A stretch of 64,000 nucleotides of DNA from an uncultured Pelagibacteraceae bacterium (GCA_902539445.1 CACBIY010000003.1:1-64000); one strand, 5' to 3'; positions 27,764 to 37,018 are shown, numbered from the stretch's first letter. Translations and numbers: made by a program. Notes: generated by a model from the letters alone, not told the origin.

Positions 27764-27776
27764 TAAATTTAATTAA

Positions 27777-27926
27777 ATGATGACAAGGCTTAAAAATTTA
27801 TTGTCAAAGAGTAAATGGGGTAAATATATTATAGTTGGAGGATTTACTTTTTTTTTAATAAAAGGTTTGCTTTGGTTGATAGTCTTCTTTGTTGCTGGTT
27901 TTAGTTTGATAAACTTTGGATCATAA
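27777..27926 (+). CDS. Small membrane protein, 49 residues, unknown
   Basis: An open frame beginning MMTRLKNLLSKSKWGKYIIV, a basic amphipathic start followed by two closely spaced hydrophobic stretches (IIVGGFTFFLIKG and LLWLIVFFVAGFSL). It follows the M23 peptidase by 13 bases and precedes the hydratase by 40, so it is probably part of the same transcript. Similar tiny Lys-start membrane proteins are common in streamlined marine bacteria. No family assigned. Confidence 0.6.
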   Translation: MMTRLKNLLSKSKWGKYIIVGGFTFFLIKGLLWLIVFFVAGFSLINFGS

Positions 27927-27966
27927 AATATAGTTTATTAATTAAATAAAAAAAATAATTCAAAAT

Positions 27967-28737
27967 ATGAGCACATTAATAGAAAGAACTTCAGATAAAT
28001 TAGTAAAAGCTTTTCTTAAAAATAAAATTATCGCACCATTACCTAGAAGATTTACAAAAAAACTGACTGAGGCAAACAAATTTAGAATGCTTTGTGAGAG
28101 TAAAGTTAAAAAACCTATAATTGGTTACAAAGCTGGGGGAACTGGAATTCCAGTGATGAAAAAGCTAAAAGAGAAAGAGCCATTTTATGCTTCCGTTTAT
28201 AAAAATAATTTTTTAAAAAGCGGTAAAAGTGTCAAGATAAGTAAAACAACTTTCGGCATTGAGTTAGAGGTTTGCTATCTGATCAAAAGATCTTTTTTTA
28301 ATTCAAAAAGTGTAATTACGATGAGGAATATTTCGAAATTTATTTCTCATATGGCTCCTTGTATAGAAATCGTTGGTTATAGACAAAGAAAAAAAGGAAT
28401 AACCTCGTTTGGAGATTTATGTAGTGATTTTGGAGCTAATGTAAAATTTTTGATCGGTCAAAAGAAAAAATATAGAAAAATTAACATTGGAAATTTAAAA
28501 ACAAATATTTTAAACAAAAATACAAAACAGAATATTAATGGCAATACTAGTGCAGTTTTTATTAACCCATTAAACTCATTAAGGTTTGTCTTAAATAAAT
28601 TAAAAAAAGATAAAGTTAATCTAAATAAAAATTTTTATGTATTTACTGGATCAACTGTTGGAGTTGTTCCAATCGGTAAAGGACTTTATCAAGGTAAAAT
28701 AGATAAACTTGGTTCAGTTAAAACAATAATAAGGTAA
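27967..28737 (+). CDS. 2-keto-4-pentenoate hydratase/fumarylacetoacetate hydrolase-fold protein
   Basis: A 256-residue protein with the hydratase variant of the FAH fold. IIGYKAGGTGIPVMKKL near residue 55 and the metal-ligand segment TFGIELEVCYLIKR near 95 (ExE) are recognisable; HMAPCIEIVGYRQ and VFTGSTVGVVPIGKG near the C-terminus complete the active site. Relatives add water to 2-hydroxy-pentadienoates or act on related 2-oxo acids. No aromatic-degradation neighbours are present, so the role may be a general 2-oxo acid step. Confidence 0.8.
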   Translation: MSTLIERTSDKLVKAFLKNKIIAPLPRRFTKKLTEANKFRMLCESKVKKPIIGYKAGGTGIPVMKKLKEKEPFYASVYKNNFLKSGKSVKISKTTFGIELEVCYLIKRSFFNSKSVITMRNISKFISHMAPCIEIVGYRQRKKGITSFGDLCSDFGANVKFLIGQKKKYRKINIGNLKTNILNKNTKQNINGNTSAVFINPLNSLRFVLNKLKKDKVNLNKNFYVFTGSTVGVVPIGKGLYQGKIDKLGSVKTIIR

Positions 28738-28739
28738 AA

Positions 28740-28859
28740 GTGAAAACATTTATACTTTTAGCTCTAGTAATTGTGATAGGTTGGGTGCTTTTTAGGCCAA
28801 TTACTCAAAAAGAACTTAATAGATATAATGATAAAAATAATTGGCCAGACATGAGCTAA
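28740..28859 (+). CDS. Small single-helix membrane protein, 39 residues, unknown
   Basis: A GTG-started frame encoding VKTFILLALVIVIGWVLFRP followed by a short hydrophilic tail (TQKELNRYNDKNNWPDMS). One membrane helix with the tail outside or in the cytoplasm. It starts two bases after the hydratase stop. The GTG start and short length make it less certain than the other miniproteins here. Confidence 0.45.
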   Translation: MKTFILLALVIVIGWVLFRPITQKELNRYNDKNNWPDMS

Positions 28860-28900
28860 TGATAAATTTTATCAATTTTTAAAATAAAAATTGTTATTCC

Positions 28901-29941
28901 TTATTTGTTTTGACTCTTTAAAATAATCTGATTAATTTCATTTGCTACAATCCTTGAACCTTCAGATGATAAGTGACAACAACTGTCAATAAAAATATCT
29001 TGTGCATTGTAATCATGCAGTATGGAGACCAAATCTAAAAAAATAAAATTTTTATCCTCATAATTTTTCAAATTTAAATTTATTTTATTAATTATCTCTA
29101 TTTTTTCTTTTTCAAAATTACTTAATAATTCAAAATTTTTTTTTAGATGTATGGGTGATAATATGGGAGTAAAAATAAATTTAGTATTTTTAAATTTTAT
29201 ACCTTTAATTTTTTTCAATTGATCAGTGTAAAGATTAATAATTTTTTTATCTGAAACTAAATTTCTCTTACTATTTTTATATTTCGACGTTTCAAAAAAT
29301 TTCAAAACATAAACTTTACGCATTATCTTAAAAAAGTTGATCTCACCCCATAAAGGTAATTTTTTATATTTAAAAAAAAATAAATCTTCAGAAAAAAAAT
29401 TAATATAATTAGACCAATTAATTTCATTATTCCATTTTTCTCCGAACAAAAAATACAAATCAATAGGATTAAAATTTGAAATATAGACATACTCTATATT
29501 TTTAACTTTTGAAAATTCATTTAAAAATTTTCTTGTAGATTGTTTGGGCGAATATGATGGTACAGAGGCATTAATGATTTGGTAAGTATTATTAAAGTTT
29601 TCTAAATGTCCCGCTATAGTATCTTTATAATTCAAATTCCATCCAAAAGGAATACTGTCCCCTATAAGAACAATTTTGGAATTTTTATTATTTAGATCTG
29701 TTTGATATCCATTGTCTTTAACTCTAAGTCTATTTTCATCTGTAAAAACTTTTATATTTGAACTATATGCAACGTTCTTTTTTAAATTCATAAAATTGTT
29801 ATCAATTTCAGTAAAAGCAAAAGTCAAATTTGAATGCTCAAAATTTTTAGATATTTTTAATTTTAAAAAAATTAATGACGATAACTCAATTAAAAAAATT
29901 ATTACCACAACAATTACAGTTGTACTTTTCAAAATTTTCAT
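28901..29941 (-). CDS. Membrane-anchored SGNH/GDSL hydrolase-like protein
   Basis: A 346-residue protein with one N-terminal helix (VIVVVIIFLIELSSLIFL) that would anchor the rest in the periplasm. Block I is IGDSIPFGWNLNYKDT near residue 92, an NASVPSYSPKQS segment carries a likely block II, and DSCCHLSSEGSRIVANEI near 318 supplies the DxxH of block V. SGNH proteins esterify or de-esterify sugars and lipids. It is the final gene of the carbamoyltransferase cassette, nine bases after that gene. A role in modifying a surface glycan or lipid is inferred from neighbours. Confidence 0.75.
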   Translation of the reverse strand: MKILKSTTVIVVVIIFLIELSSLIFLKLKISKNFEHSNLTFAFTEIDNNFMNLKKNVAYSSNIKVFTDENRLRVKDNGYQTDLNNKNSKIVLIGDSIPFGWNLNYKDTIAGHLENFNNTYQIINASVPSYSPKQSTRKFLNEFSKVKNIEYVYISNFNPIDLYFLFGEKWNNEINWSNYINFFSEDLFFFKYKKLPLWGEINFFKIMRKVYVLKFFETSKYKNSKRNLVSDKKIINLYTDQLKKIKGIKFKNTKFIFTPILSPIHLKKNFELLSNFEKEKIEIINKINLNLKNYEDKNFIFLDLVSILHDYNAQDIFIDSCCHLSSEGSRIVANEINQIILKSQNK

Positions 29942-29950
29942 TTAATTTTC

Positions 29951-31786
29951 TCAGTCTAATTCAAATTTTTTGGTATAATCTTTTTTAAGTTTTGGATCTT
30001 GTTTTGATTTTTCTAAAATACAATTTCCTACAACTAAATAATCTAATTCCGTTCCCATAAAACAATTAAAAGCGTCAGTTGGAGAATTAACTATAGGCTC
30101 CCCTCTCACATTAAATGAAGTATTAACTATTACTGGACAACCAGTTTTTTCTTTAAATTTTGAGATTAAATCATAATACGGTTTATTAGTTTCTTTAGTG
30201 ACAGTTTGAATCCTTGCGGAGTAATCAACATGAGTCACTGCCGGTATCTCAGATCTTTTGATGTTTAATTTATCTATGCCAAAAAGTTTCTTTTGCTCCT
30301 CATTCATTTCAATTTTTTTATTAGAACTTACATCAGCTACTAATAACATGTATGGACTATCTACATTAATATTAAACCAGTCAGATAAATCTTCTCTTAA
30401 AATTGATGGAGCAAAAGGTCTAAAACTTTCTCTATATTTTACTTTTAAATTAAGATTTTTTTGCATTTTATCTGATCTAGGATCACCTAAAATTGATCTG
30501 GCACCTAAAGCTCTTGGGCCAAACTCCATTCTTCCTTGAAACCAACCTATCGCTTTTTCATTAGATAAAAATTCTGCTGTTTTGCTTATCAAGTCTTCAT
30601 AATGAAATGTCTCAAAATTAGCACCAGCTAATTTTAATTCTTTTTCAATTTCCTCTTGATTAAATTCAGTTCCTAAAAATGACCCTTTCATATCATCATT
30701 AAGATTAATAACTCTCTCTTTTTTATGTTCAATATGCCAAAGAGCTAGTGCTGCACCTAAAGACCCACCAGCATCTCCAGCTGCAGGTTGGATCCAAATA
30801 TTATCAAAAATCTTTTCTTGAAGAATTTTTCCATTTGCTACGCAGTTTAAGGCAACACCTCCGGCTAAACATAAATTTTCTATATTATATTCTTGTCGAA
30901 CAACTTTCGCTAACTTGATCATTATTTCCTCAGTTACTTTCTGAATTGAGGCCGCAATATCCATATGGAATTGGGTAATCCTCTCATTTTTTGAATCACG
31001 AGGTTTTTGTCCAAACAAATTATGAAATTTTTTGTTAGTCATAGTAAGACCTGTTGCGTAATTGAAATATTTTTGATCTAATCTAAAGGTTCCATCATCT
31101 TTAATATCAACTAATTCTTTAACCTTAGCTTCATAAATTGGGTTTCCATAAGGTGCTAAACCCATAAGTTTGTATTCTCCACTATTTACTTTGAAACCTG
31201 TATAATAAGTAAAAGCAGAATACAAAAGTCCAAGTGAATGTGGAAAATGAATTTCTTTTTTTATCTCTAAATCATTTTTTTTTCCTACAGCTACAGTTGT
31301 TGTTGCCCATTCACCTACACCGTCAGCAGTTAATACAACTGCTTCCTCAAAAGGTGAAGGGAAAAATGCACTGGCAGCATGACTTAAATGATGATCTGAG
31401 AAAAAAATATTTTCATCAGACTTAAAGTTTTCATCATGCTCTTTAAGTTTATTAAATAAAAGATTTTTTTGAAAAAGTTTTTCTTTAATCCATATAGGCA
31501 TTGCTTTTGAGAATGAAGCAAAACCTCTTGGAGCAAAAGCAACATAGGTTTCTAATAATCTCTCAAATTTTAAAAAGGGTTTCTCAAAAAAAACAATTTG
31601 ATCTATTTCGCTCAATTTCATATTTGAATACTTTAAAACAAATTCAACAGCGTTATGTGGATACCTTGGATCATGTTTTTTTCTTGAAAATCTTTCCTCT
31701 TGAGCTGCTGCAATAATCTTACCATCTTTTAGTAAACAGGCTGCACTGTCGTGATAAAACGCGGATATACCTAAAATTGATGTCAC
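29951..31786 (-). CDS. NodU/CmcH-type carbamoyltransferase
   Basis: A 611-residue enzyme that would transfer a carbamoyl group from carbamoyl phosphate to a hydroxyl of a sugar or small molecule. The N-terminal half shows ISAFYHDSAACLLKDG, EERFSRKKHDPRYP, the metal-binding SDHHLSHAASAFF near residue 130 and LTADGVGEWATT near 152. The C-terminal half has GWFQGRMEFGPRALGARSIL near 415 and FNVRGEPIVNSPTDAFNCF near 565. It starts at GTG one base after a DUF5989-type miniprotein gene. The acceptor is unknown; neighbouring SxtJ and SGNH genes suggest a modified glycan, lipid or metabolite. Confidence 0.92.
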   Translation of the reverse strand: MTSILGISAFYHDSAACLLKDGKIIAAAQEERFSRKKHDPRYPHNAVEFVLKYSNMKLSEIDQIVFFEKPFLKFERLLETYVAFAPRGFASFSKAMPIWIKEKLFQKNLLFNKLKEHDENFKSDENIFFSDHHLSHAASAFFPSPFEEAVVLTADGVGEWATTTVAVGKKNDLEIKKEIHFPHSLGLLYSAFTYYTGFKVNSGEYKLMGLAPYGNPIYEAKVKELVDIKDDGTFRLDQKYFNYATGLTMTNKKFHNLFGQKPRDSKNERITQFHMDIAASIQKVTEEIMIKLAKVVRQEYNIENLCLAGGVALNCVANGKILQEKIFDNIWIQPAAGDAGGSLGAALALWHIEHKKERVINLNDDMKGSFLGTEFNQEEIEKELKLAGANFETFHYEDLISKTAEFLSNEKAIGWFQGRMEFGPRALGARSILGDPRSDKMQKNLNLKVKYRESFRPFAPSILREDLSDWFNINVDSPYMLLVADVSSNKKIEMNEEQKKLFGIDKLNIKRSEIPAVTHVDYSARIQTVTKETNKPYYDLISKFKEKTGCPVIVNTSFNVRGEPIVNSPTDAFNCFMGTELDYLVVGNCILEKSKQDPKLKKDYTKKFELD

Positions 31787-31787
31787 T

Positions 31788-31937
31788 TTAAAAAATTGTA
31801 TAAATAAATGGGGCTACTGCTGAACCTTGGGTTAAGACTATTAATCCACCGAATATTACTAATACAATTATAATTGGTAATAACCAATATTTTTTCCTAA
31901 TCCTTAAAAATTCCCAAAATTCTTTTATGAAACTCAT
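31788..31937 (-). CDS. DUF5989-type membrane miniprotein
   Basis: A 49-residue protein beginning MSFIKEFWEFLRIRKKYWLL, one helix (LPIIIVLVIFGGLIVL) and the invariant-looking end TQGSAVAPFIYTIF. This matches my memory of the DUF5989 family, tiny membrane proteins found beside carbamoyltransferase and SxtJ genes. It lies one base upstream of the carbamoyltransferase GTG and one base after the SxtJ-like stop, so all three are translated in a chain. Function unknown; a partner or anchor for the enzyme is plausible. Confidence 0.82.
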   Translation of the reverse strand: MSFIKEFWEFLRIRKKYWLLPIIIVLVIFGGLIVLTQGSAVAPFIYTIF

Positions 31938-31938
31938 A

Positions 31939-32331
31939 TTAAAATTGATTTTTCATTTTACTTTTTGGACCTTTTTTTTCAATCCAATAAGATTTTTCCT
32001 TATTAAATTTTAGGTTTAATAAATCTTTTCCGATGATTCTCATTAAAACACCAGTTGGAGTGACTATAAAAAAAAATACCATTCCCATTACTATTGGAGA
32101 TATAAATCTTCCTAAAAATAATCCAAATTTAAACCAAATTTTATTTAGTGGTGTAAGAATTTCGGAATTCAATAGACCCAATAAAATAAAAATTAGACAA
32201 ATTATCAAAGACCAAACTCTTATATCTTCGTTGTTAATTAATGGATATAAGGCTATAATTAAAAAAAATACAAAAAAAACTAATCCAAAAGATCTGTTGG
32301 ATGGTAATTTGGTATCATCTTTTTTTAGCAT
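31939..32331 (-). CDS. SxtJ family membrane protein
   Basis: A 130-residue protein with three or four helices. It matches the SxtJ family in length and motifs: SNRSFGLVFFVFFLIIALYP near residue 11, LNSEILTPLNKIWFKFGLFLG near 54, and the C-terminal MRIIGKDLLNLKFN followed by SYWIEKK. The family is named from saxitoxin gene clusters, where it neighbours a carbamoyltransferase, and no activity is established to my knowledge. It begins eight bases after the upstream SGNH gene. Confidence 0.82.
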   Translation of the reverse strand: MLKKDDTKLPSNRSFGLVFFVFFLIIALYPLINNEDIRVWSLIICLIFILLGLLNSEILTPLNKIWFKFGLFLGRFISPIVMGMVFFFIVTPTGVLMRIIGKDLLNLKFNKEKSYWIEKKGPKSKMKNQF

Positions 32332-32339
32332 AATTGAAT

Positions 32340-33605
32340 TTAGTTAGTATTTATATCTCTAATTATAGTATTAGCAATTAATTCATAACCTTCTTTAACA
32401 TAATGTCCATAAAGTCCTAAATTAAATAAATTATTATCATCCATGTTATTTTCTGTAAAAATATTATCCATATCTATTGATTGTATATTGTTGTTTTCTA
32501 TTATTTTCAAAATTTTTCTTTTTTTTAAAATATCTCCTAAAGAAAAATTTTTATTATATCTATTAAATGATGGTAAATATATAATTGTAAAATCACCATC
32601 CCATTTTGAGATATCTTTTTTCATTGCTTTTATGGTTTTTTCAAATAATAGATAATCATTCTTTTCATTATTTAAAGAAAAAATATAATCTAAAAATATC
32701 TCTTTAAGACTCTGTAGTTCTAAAAAATCTTTTAATTTCTCTACAAATATTTTTTTTTCTTTTAATGTAATTTTTTTAGTATTATTTTTTTCTTGATTAA
32801 TTTTAATAGGTAAAATTTCAAAAAATAATTTATTGTATTCATCTAAAAAAGTTTCAATTTCCTTTTTAGATGTATAAAGATTTTGGCTATAATTTCCCTC
32901 TAAATACTTCACCAAGAAAGTTTTTTTTTCATTAAAAAGATCTAGTAGATCATTTCCCTCATAATATAAATAATAAGTATTTTTTGGCGTAAAGATTGAT
33001 ACATATTCTCTAATGACGCCCAATGATCCAAGTGGTCCTGCACCACTAAATCCAAAATTTAAAGAGTTAAAAATTTTTTTTTTATTTATAAATCCTGAAA
33101 CTGTATGATCATTACTGAAAGGTAAACCTTCCGCAAAAGAGTCACCAACAATTATTATATCAATTTTCTTATTATAATTTGAATTGAAGTTTTTAAATCC
33201 AAGATGATCATTGTAAATTATTTTTCGTATACCTGCTTCGTTACTACCTAATGATAGTGAATTTATTGGGCCTCTAAAAGGAATTTTGTGACCACTCTCT
33301 ATTTTATTGATTAAAAAATTACTAATTTTATTTTGATGATCATTTATGCTAATATTGTTTTGTGAGAGTTTAAAGGAAGGTTGTAAATTATTTTTTATAT
33401 TCTCATCATAAAATGCTTGATAATCACTTCTTTGATCAAAGTTTTTGTTTTTTGTAAAAATTTCTTTTTTGATTTGATCAAAACTTTTCTCAGCGAAATT
33501 TTTCTCTTTTTTTAAAAAAAGATATGTTAGAAATTCTAAAGAGTAAGTGCAAAAAATAACATAAAAAAATATAATTAAAAATCTTTTTATAAAAATTTTG
33601 ACCAT
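32340..33605 (-). CDS. Membrane-anchored SGNH/GDSL hydrolase-like protein, long form
   Basis: A 421-residue protein with an N-terminal helix (RFLIIFFYVIFCTYSLEFLTY). Its SGNH block I is IIVGDSFAEGLPFS near residue 151, with GFSGAGPLGSLGVIREY near 183, YYEGNDLLDL (block III Asn) near 214 and a C-terminal GLYGHYVKEGYELIANTI holding the catalytic His. It is the first gene of the cassette SGNH - SxtJ - DUF5989 - carbamoyltransferase - SGNH. It probably edits an acyl or carbamoyl ester on a surface molecule in the periplasm; direct evidence is lacking. The region looks even more A+T-rich than its flanks. Confidence 0.72.
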   Translation of the reverse strand: MVKIFIKRFLIIFFYVIFCTYSLEFLTYLFLKKEKNFAEKSFDQIKKEIFTKNKNFDQRSDYQAFYDENIKNNLQPSFKLSQNNISINDHQNKISNFLINKIESGHKIPFRGPINSLSLGSNEAGIRKIIYNDHLGFKNFNSNYNKKIDIIIVGDSFAEGLPFSNDHTVSGFINKKKIFNSLNFGFSGAGPLGSLGVIREYVSIFTPKNTYYLYYEGNDLLDLFNEKKTFLVKYLEGNYSQNLYTSKKEIETFLDEYNKLFFEILPIKINQEKNNTKKITLKEKKIFVEKLKDFLELQSLKEIFLDYIFSLNNEKNDYLLFEKTIKAMKKDISKWDGDFTIIYLPSFNRYNKNFSLGDILKKRKILKIIENNNIQSIDMDNIFTENNMDDNNLFNLGLYGHYVKEGYELIANTIIRDINTN

Positions 33606-33653
33606 TAAACTAAATAACCTAATTAAGGGTTGTAAAATAAGTCTAATTTATAA

Positions 33654-35435
33654 CTAAGTCAACGAAGGTTGTTTTTTCATATCCTCTTTTTTAATACCAG
33701 CCACCCTTACAGGTTTTTTCATTGCATCTCTTCTAAATGGTTCACCAAGTTCTTGGTTTAAAATTACTTCTATAAACGTGGTGATACCTTTCTTTTGATC
33801 CTCACAAGATTTTTTGATTGCTGCTGTAGTTTCTTCCATAGTTTTAACAGTAACTCCTTTTAAACCACACGCATCAGCAACTTTTGCAAAACTTAATTCT
33901 GGATCTAGTTCTGTTCCAACAAAATTATTGTCAAACCAAAGTGTTGTATTTCTTTTTTCTGCACCCCATTGATAATTTCTAAAAATAACCATAGTAATTG
34001 CTGGCCACTCCTTACGAGCACAAGAGCTCATCTCATTCATACTAATTCCAAATGCTCCGTCTCCCGCAAAACCAATTACAGGTGTATCGGGACATCCAAT
34101 CTTTGCTCCAAGTATTGATGGAAAACCATAACCACAAGGACCAAATAAACCTGGTGCTAAATATTTTCTTGGTTTTTCAAAAGTTGGATAAGCATTTCCA
34201 ATTGCACAATTATTACCAATATCACTTGAAATAATTACATCTTCAGGCATTCCAGCTTGAATTGCTCTCCAAGCTTGTCTTGGTGACATTCTGTCTTTAT
34301 CTCTCTCTCTTGCTTCTTTATTCCATATTGTTCCTTCATCATCATCTTCATGATCCAAACTTGATAATTTTTGCAACCATGCAGATTTCGTTTGATGAAT
34401 TAAGTCTTTTCTTTTTTGTCTATCTGTATCACCTGCATTAGATGATAATTTATCAAATATTTGTTGAGCAACTAATTTTGCATCTCCACTAATTCCTACA
34501 GTAACTTTTTTAGTCAAACCAATTCTATCAGGATTGATATCCACTTGTATGATACTTGCTTTCTTAGGCCAATAATCGATGCCATAGCCTGGAAGTGTTG
34601 AGAATGGATTTAGTCTTGTTCCTAAAGCCAAAACAACGTCTGCTTTTGAAATTAATTCCATCGCAGCTTTTGACCCATTATACCCTAAAGGTCCTACAGC
34701 TAAAGGATGGCTTCCTGGAAAACTATCATTATGTTGATAACCAGAACAGACTGGGGAATCTAATTTTTCGGCAAGTTTTTTTGTTTCCTCAATTGCGCCA
34801 CCAATTACAACTCCTGCACCAGATAAAATAACTGGAAATTTTGCGTTTGATAAAAGTTTTGCAGCTTTATTTATTGCCTCTGCTCCCCCACCTTGTCTTT
34901 CTAATCTTACTATTGGAGGTAATTCAATGTCGATAATTTGAGTCCAATAATCTCTTGGAACATTAATTTGCGCCGGCGCTGAACCTCTGATTGCTTTTTC
35001 AATTACTCTATTTAAAACTTCAGCCATTCTTGATGGGTCTCTAACCTCTTCTTGGTAACAAACCATATCTTTAAATAAATTCATTTGTTCTACTTCTTGG
35101 AAACCTCCTTGACCCATAGTTTTATTAGCTGCCTGAGGTGTTACTAGTAATAAAGGTGTATGGTTCCAGTAAGCAGTTTTAATTGGGGTTACCAATCCAG
35201 TAATTCCTGGTCCATTCTGTGCAATGACCATAGACATTTTACCTGTAGATCTTGTATAACCATCGGCGATTAATCCACCATTTGTTTCATGAGCAACGTC
35301 CCAAAAAGTAATACCTGCATCAGGAAAAATATCAGAGATAGGCATGAATGCTGAACCTATTATTCCAAAAGCATGTTCTATGCCGTGCATTTGTAAAACT
35401 TTTACAAAAGCTTCTTCAGTTGTCATTTTCGTCAT
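33654..35435 (-). CDS. xsc: Sulfoacetaldehyde acetyltransferase
   Basis: A 593-residue thiamine diphosphate enzyme. AHETNGGLIADGYTRSTGK near residue 48 holds the cofactor-activating Glu, DMVCYQEEVRDPSRMAEVL near 128 is a stretch characteristic of Xsc rather than acetolactate synthase, and the TPP-binding GFAGDGAFGISMNEMSS is near 455. Xsc converts sulfoacetaldehyde and phosphate to acetyl phosphate and sulfite, the common C-S cleavage step of taurine, isethionate and related sulfonates. It is divergent from the suyAB-like pair 115 bases away. No phosphotransacetylase or taurine aminotransferase gene is in the window. Confidence 0.9.
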   Translation of the reverse strand: MTKMTTEEAFVKVLQMHGIEHAFGIIGSAFMPISDIFPDAGITFWDVAHETNGGLIADGYTRSTGKMSMVIAQNGPGITGLVTPIKTAYWNHTPLLLVTPQAANKTMGQGGFQEVEQMNLFKDMVCYQEEVRDPSRMAEVLNRVIEKAIRGSAPAQINVPRDYWTQIIDIELPPIVRLERQGGGAEAINKAAKLLSNAKFPVILSGAGVVIGGAIEETKKLAEKLDSPVCSGYQHNDSFPGSHPLAVGPLGYNGSKAAMELISKADVVLALGTRLNPFSTLPGYGIDYWPKKASIIQVDINPDRIGLTKKVTVGISGDAKLVAQQIFDKLSSNAGDTDRQKRKDLIHQTKSAWLQKLSSLDHEDDDEGTIWNKEARERDKDRMSPRQAWRAIQAGMPEDVIISSDIGNNCAIGNAYPTFEKPRKYLAPGLFGPCGYGFPSILGAKIGCPDTPVIGFAGDGAFGISMNEMSSCARKEWPAITMVIFRNYQWGAEKRNTTLWFDNNFVGTELDPELSFAKVADACGLKGVTVKTMEETTAAIKKSCEDQKKGITTFIEVILNQELGEPFRRDAMKKPVRVAGIKKEDMKKQPSLT

Positions 35436-35550
35436 TAATAGAACCTTTCTAATCTAGCAAATGTAATAATTTTTATAAAACTATTTCTTAATTGTCGCGA
35501 TTAATATATAAGATTTTTGAAAATTCAAACAAACAAATCGACACGATATT

Positions 35551-35835
35551 ATGGCTACTGACATCATAATTCACGACAAAAAGGATAATGTAGGGGTTGT
35601 AGTAATTGAAAAAATAACACCAAAACAAGACTGTAAATGCTGGATTATGGAAGATGACAGCTCAACAAATATTCAATCAATGGATGAAATACCATTGGGT
35701 CATAAAATTGCTATGACTGACTTAAAAGAAGGAGACACAATTTTAAAATATGGTCACGACATAGGAAAAGTTGTTAAATCGATAAAAAAAGGTGAACATG
35801 TACATGTTCATAACGTAAAAACAAAAAAGTGGTAA
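35551..35835 (+). CDS. suyA: SuyA-like small subunit of (2R)-sulfolactate sulfo-lyase (UxaA N-terminal/SAF domain)
   Basis: A 94-residue SAF-domain protein. [19 protein letters not shown] at the N-terminus, [19 protein letters not shown] near residue 49 and [14 protein letters not shown] at the end match the small UxaA/SuyA type. SuyA pairs with SuyB to split 3-sulfolactate into pyruvate and sulfite. Altronate or other hydroxyacid dehydratase subunits share this fold, but the neighbouring xsc, sulfite exporter and apr genes favour the sulfonate role. The SuyB-like gene starts one base after its stop. Confidence 0.82.
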   Translation: MATDIIIHDKKDNVGVVVIEKITPKQDCKCWIMEDDSSTNIQSMDEIPLGHKIAMTDLKEGDTILKYGHDIGKVVKSIKKGEHVHVHNVKTKKW

Positions 35836-35836
35836 A

Positions 35837-37006
35837 TTGATGGAGATTCCAAAAAGTTTTTTAGGTTACAAAAGAGAAAATGGAAGAGCGGGAACTAGAA
35901 ATCACGTTATTATTTTACCAGTGGATGATATTTCAAATGCTTGCGCAGAGTCAGTCGCAAACAATATAAAAGGAACTATCGCATTACCTCATTCATATGG
36001 ACGATTACAGTTTGGAGCAGATTTAGAATTACACTTTAGAACAATGATAGGTACTGGAAGTAACCCAAATGTTGCTGCGGTGATTGTAATAGGTATTGAA
36101 CCAAAGTGGACTAAAAGAATTGTAGATGGAATAGCTAAGACTGGAAAACCTGTAGAAGGTTTTCACATTGAACGAACAGGTGATATTGGAACTGTAATGA
36201 AAGCATCCAAAAAGGCACAAGAATTTGTAATGTGGGCTTCAGAAAAACAAAGAGAGGAATGTCCGATAAGTGATTTATGGATTTCAGTAAAATGTGGAGA
36301 GTCAGATACTACTTCAGGTCTTGCGTCAAACCCTACAGTTGGAAACTTAATGGATAAACTTGAGCCACTTGGTGTTCACTTATGTTTTGGTGAAACTTCA
36401 GAGCTCACTGGAGCTGAAAAAGTTTGTGCAACTAGAGGTGCAACAAAAGAAGCTTCAGACAAATTTATGAAAACTTGGAGTGCTTATAATGATTTTATTC
36501 TAAAAGAAGCAACAGATGATCTTTCAGAGAGTCAACCAACTGCTGGAAATATTGCGGGAGGTTTAACAACTATTGAAGAAAAAGCATTTGGAAATTTTCA
36601 AAAAATTGGTGAGTGTAAATTTATAGATGTTTTAGAACCAGCAGAAGAACCAAAAAAAGGTAAAGGATTATATTTTATGGATACTTCGTCCGCAGCGGCT
36701 GAGTGTGTAACGCTTCAGGCAGCAGCTGGATTTAATATTCATCTGTTCCCAACAGGTCAAGGAAATATTGTTGGAAATCCTATTGAGCCAGTCGTTAAAC
36801 TAACTGCTAATCCATTAACTGTTAAAAGCATGGGTGAGCACATTGATTGTGATGTATCAAAAATTCTTTCAAGAGAAATGAATTTATCTGAGGCGGGAGA
36901 TAAACTTATTGAAACAACTCTAAGAGTTGCTAATGGAAGATTAACCTGTGCAGAAGCTTTAGGTCATAAGGAATTTGTTATGACTAAACTTTATAGAAGT
37001 GCATAA
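35837..37006 (+). CDS. suyB: SuyB-like large subunit of (2R)-sulfolactate sulfo-lyase (UxaA C-terminal family)
   Basis: At 389 residues it has the expected SuyB length. It opens with [20 protein letters not shown], then [18 protein letters not shown] near residue 51, [19 protein letters not shown] near 153 with a likely metal-ligand cysteine, and [20 protein letters not shown] near 302, all typical of the UxaA/GarD/SuyB lyases. With SuyA it would release sulfite and pyruvate from sulfolactate. A YeiH-type exporter gene follows 12 bases later, which fits removal of the sulfur product. Confidence 0.83.
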   Translation: MMEIPKSFLGYKRENGRAGTRNHVIILPVDDISNACAESVANNIKGTIALPHSYGRLQFGADLELHFRTMIGTGSNPNVAAVIVIGIEPKWTKRIVDGIAKTGKPVEGFHIERTGDIGTVMKASKKAQEFVMWASEKQREECPISDLWISVKCGESDTTSGLASNPTVGNLMDKLEPLGVHLCFGETSELTGAEKVCATRGATKEASDKFMKTWSAYNDFILKEATDDLSESQPTAGNIAGGLTTIEEKAFGNFQKIGECKFIDVLEPAEEPKKGKGLYFMDTSSAAAECVTLQAAAGFNIHLFPTGQGNIVGNPIEPVVKLTANPLTVKSMGEHIDCDVSKILSREMNLSEAGDKLIETTLRVANGRLTCAEALGHKEFVMTKLYRSA

Positions 37007-37018
37007 TCATTAATAAAA

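Noticed and set aside
29951-33605. Saxitoxin-like biosynthesis suggested by SxtJ and the carbamoyltransferase
   Set aside because: None of the core saxitoxin genes (polyketide-like SxtA, amidinotransferase, sulfotransferases) is present; the pair is shared more widely with other carbamoylation loci.
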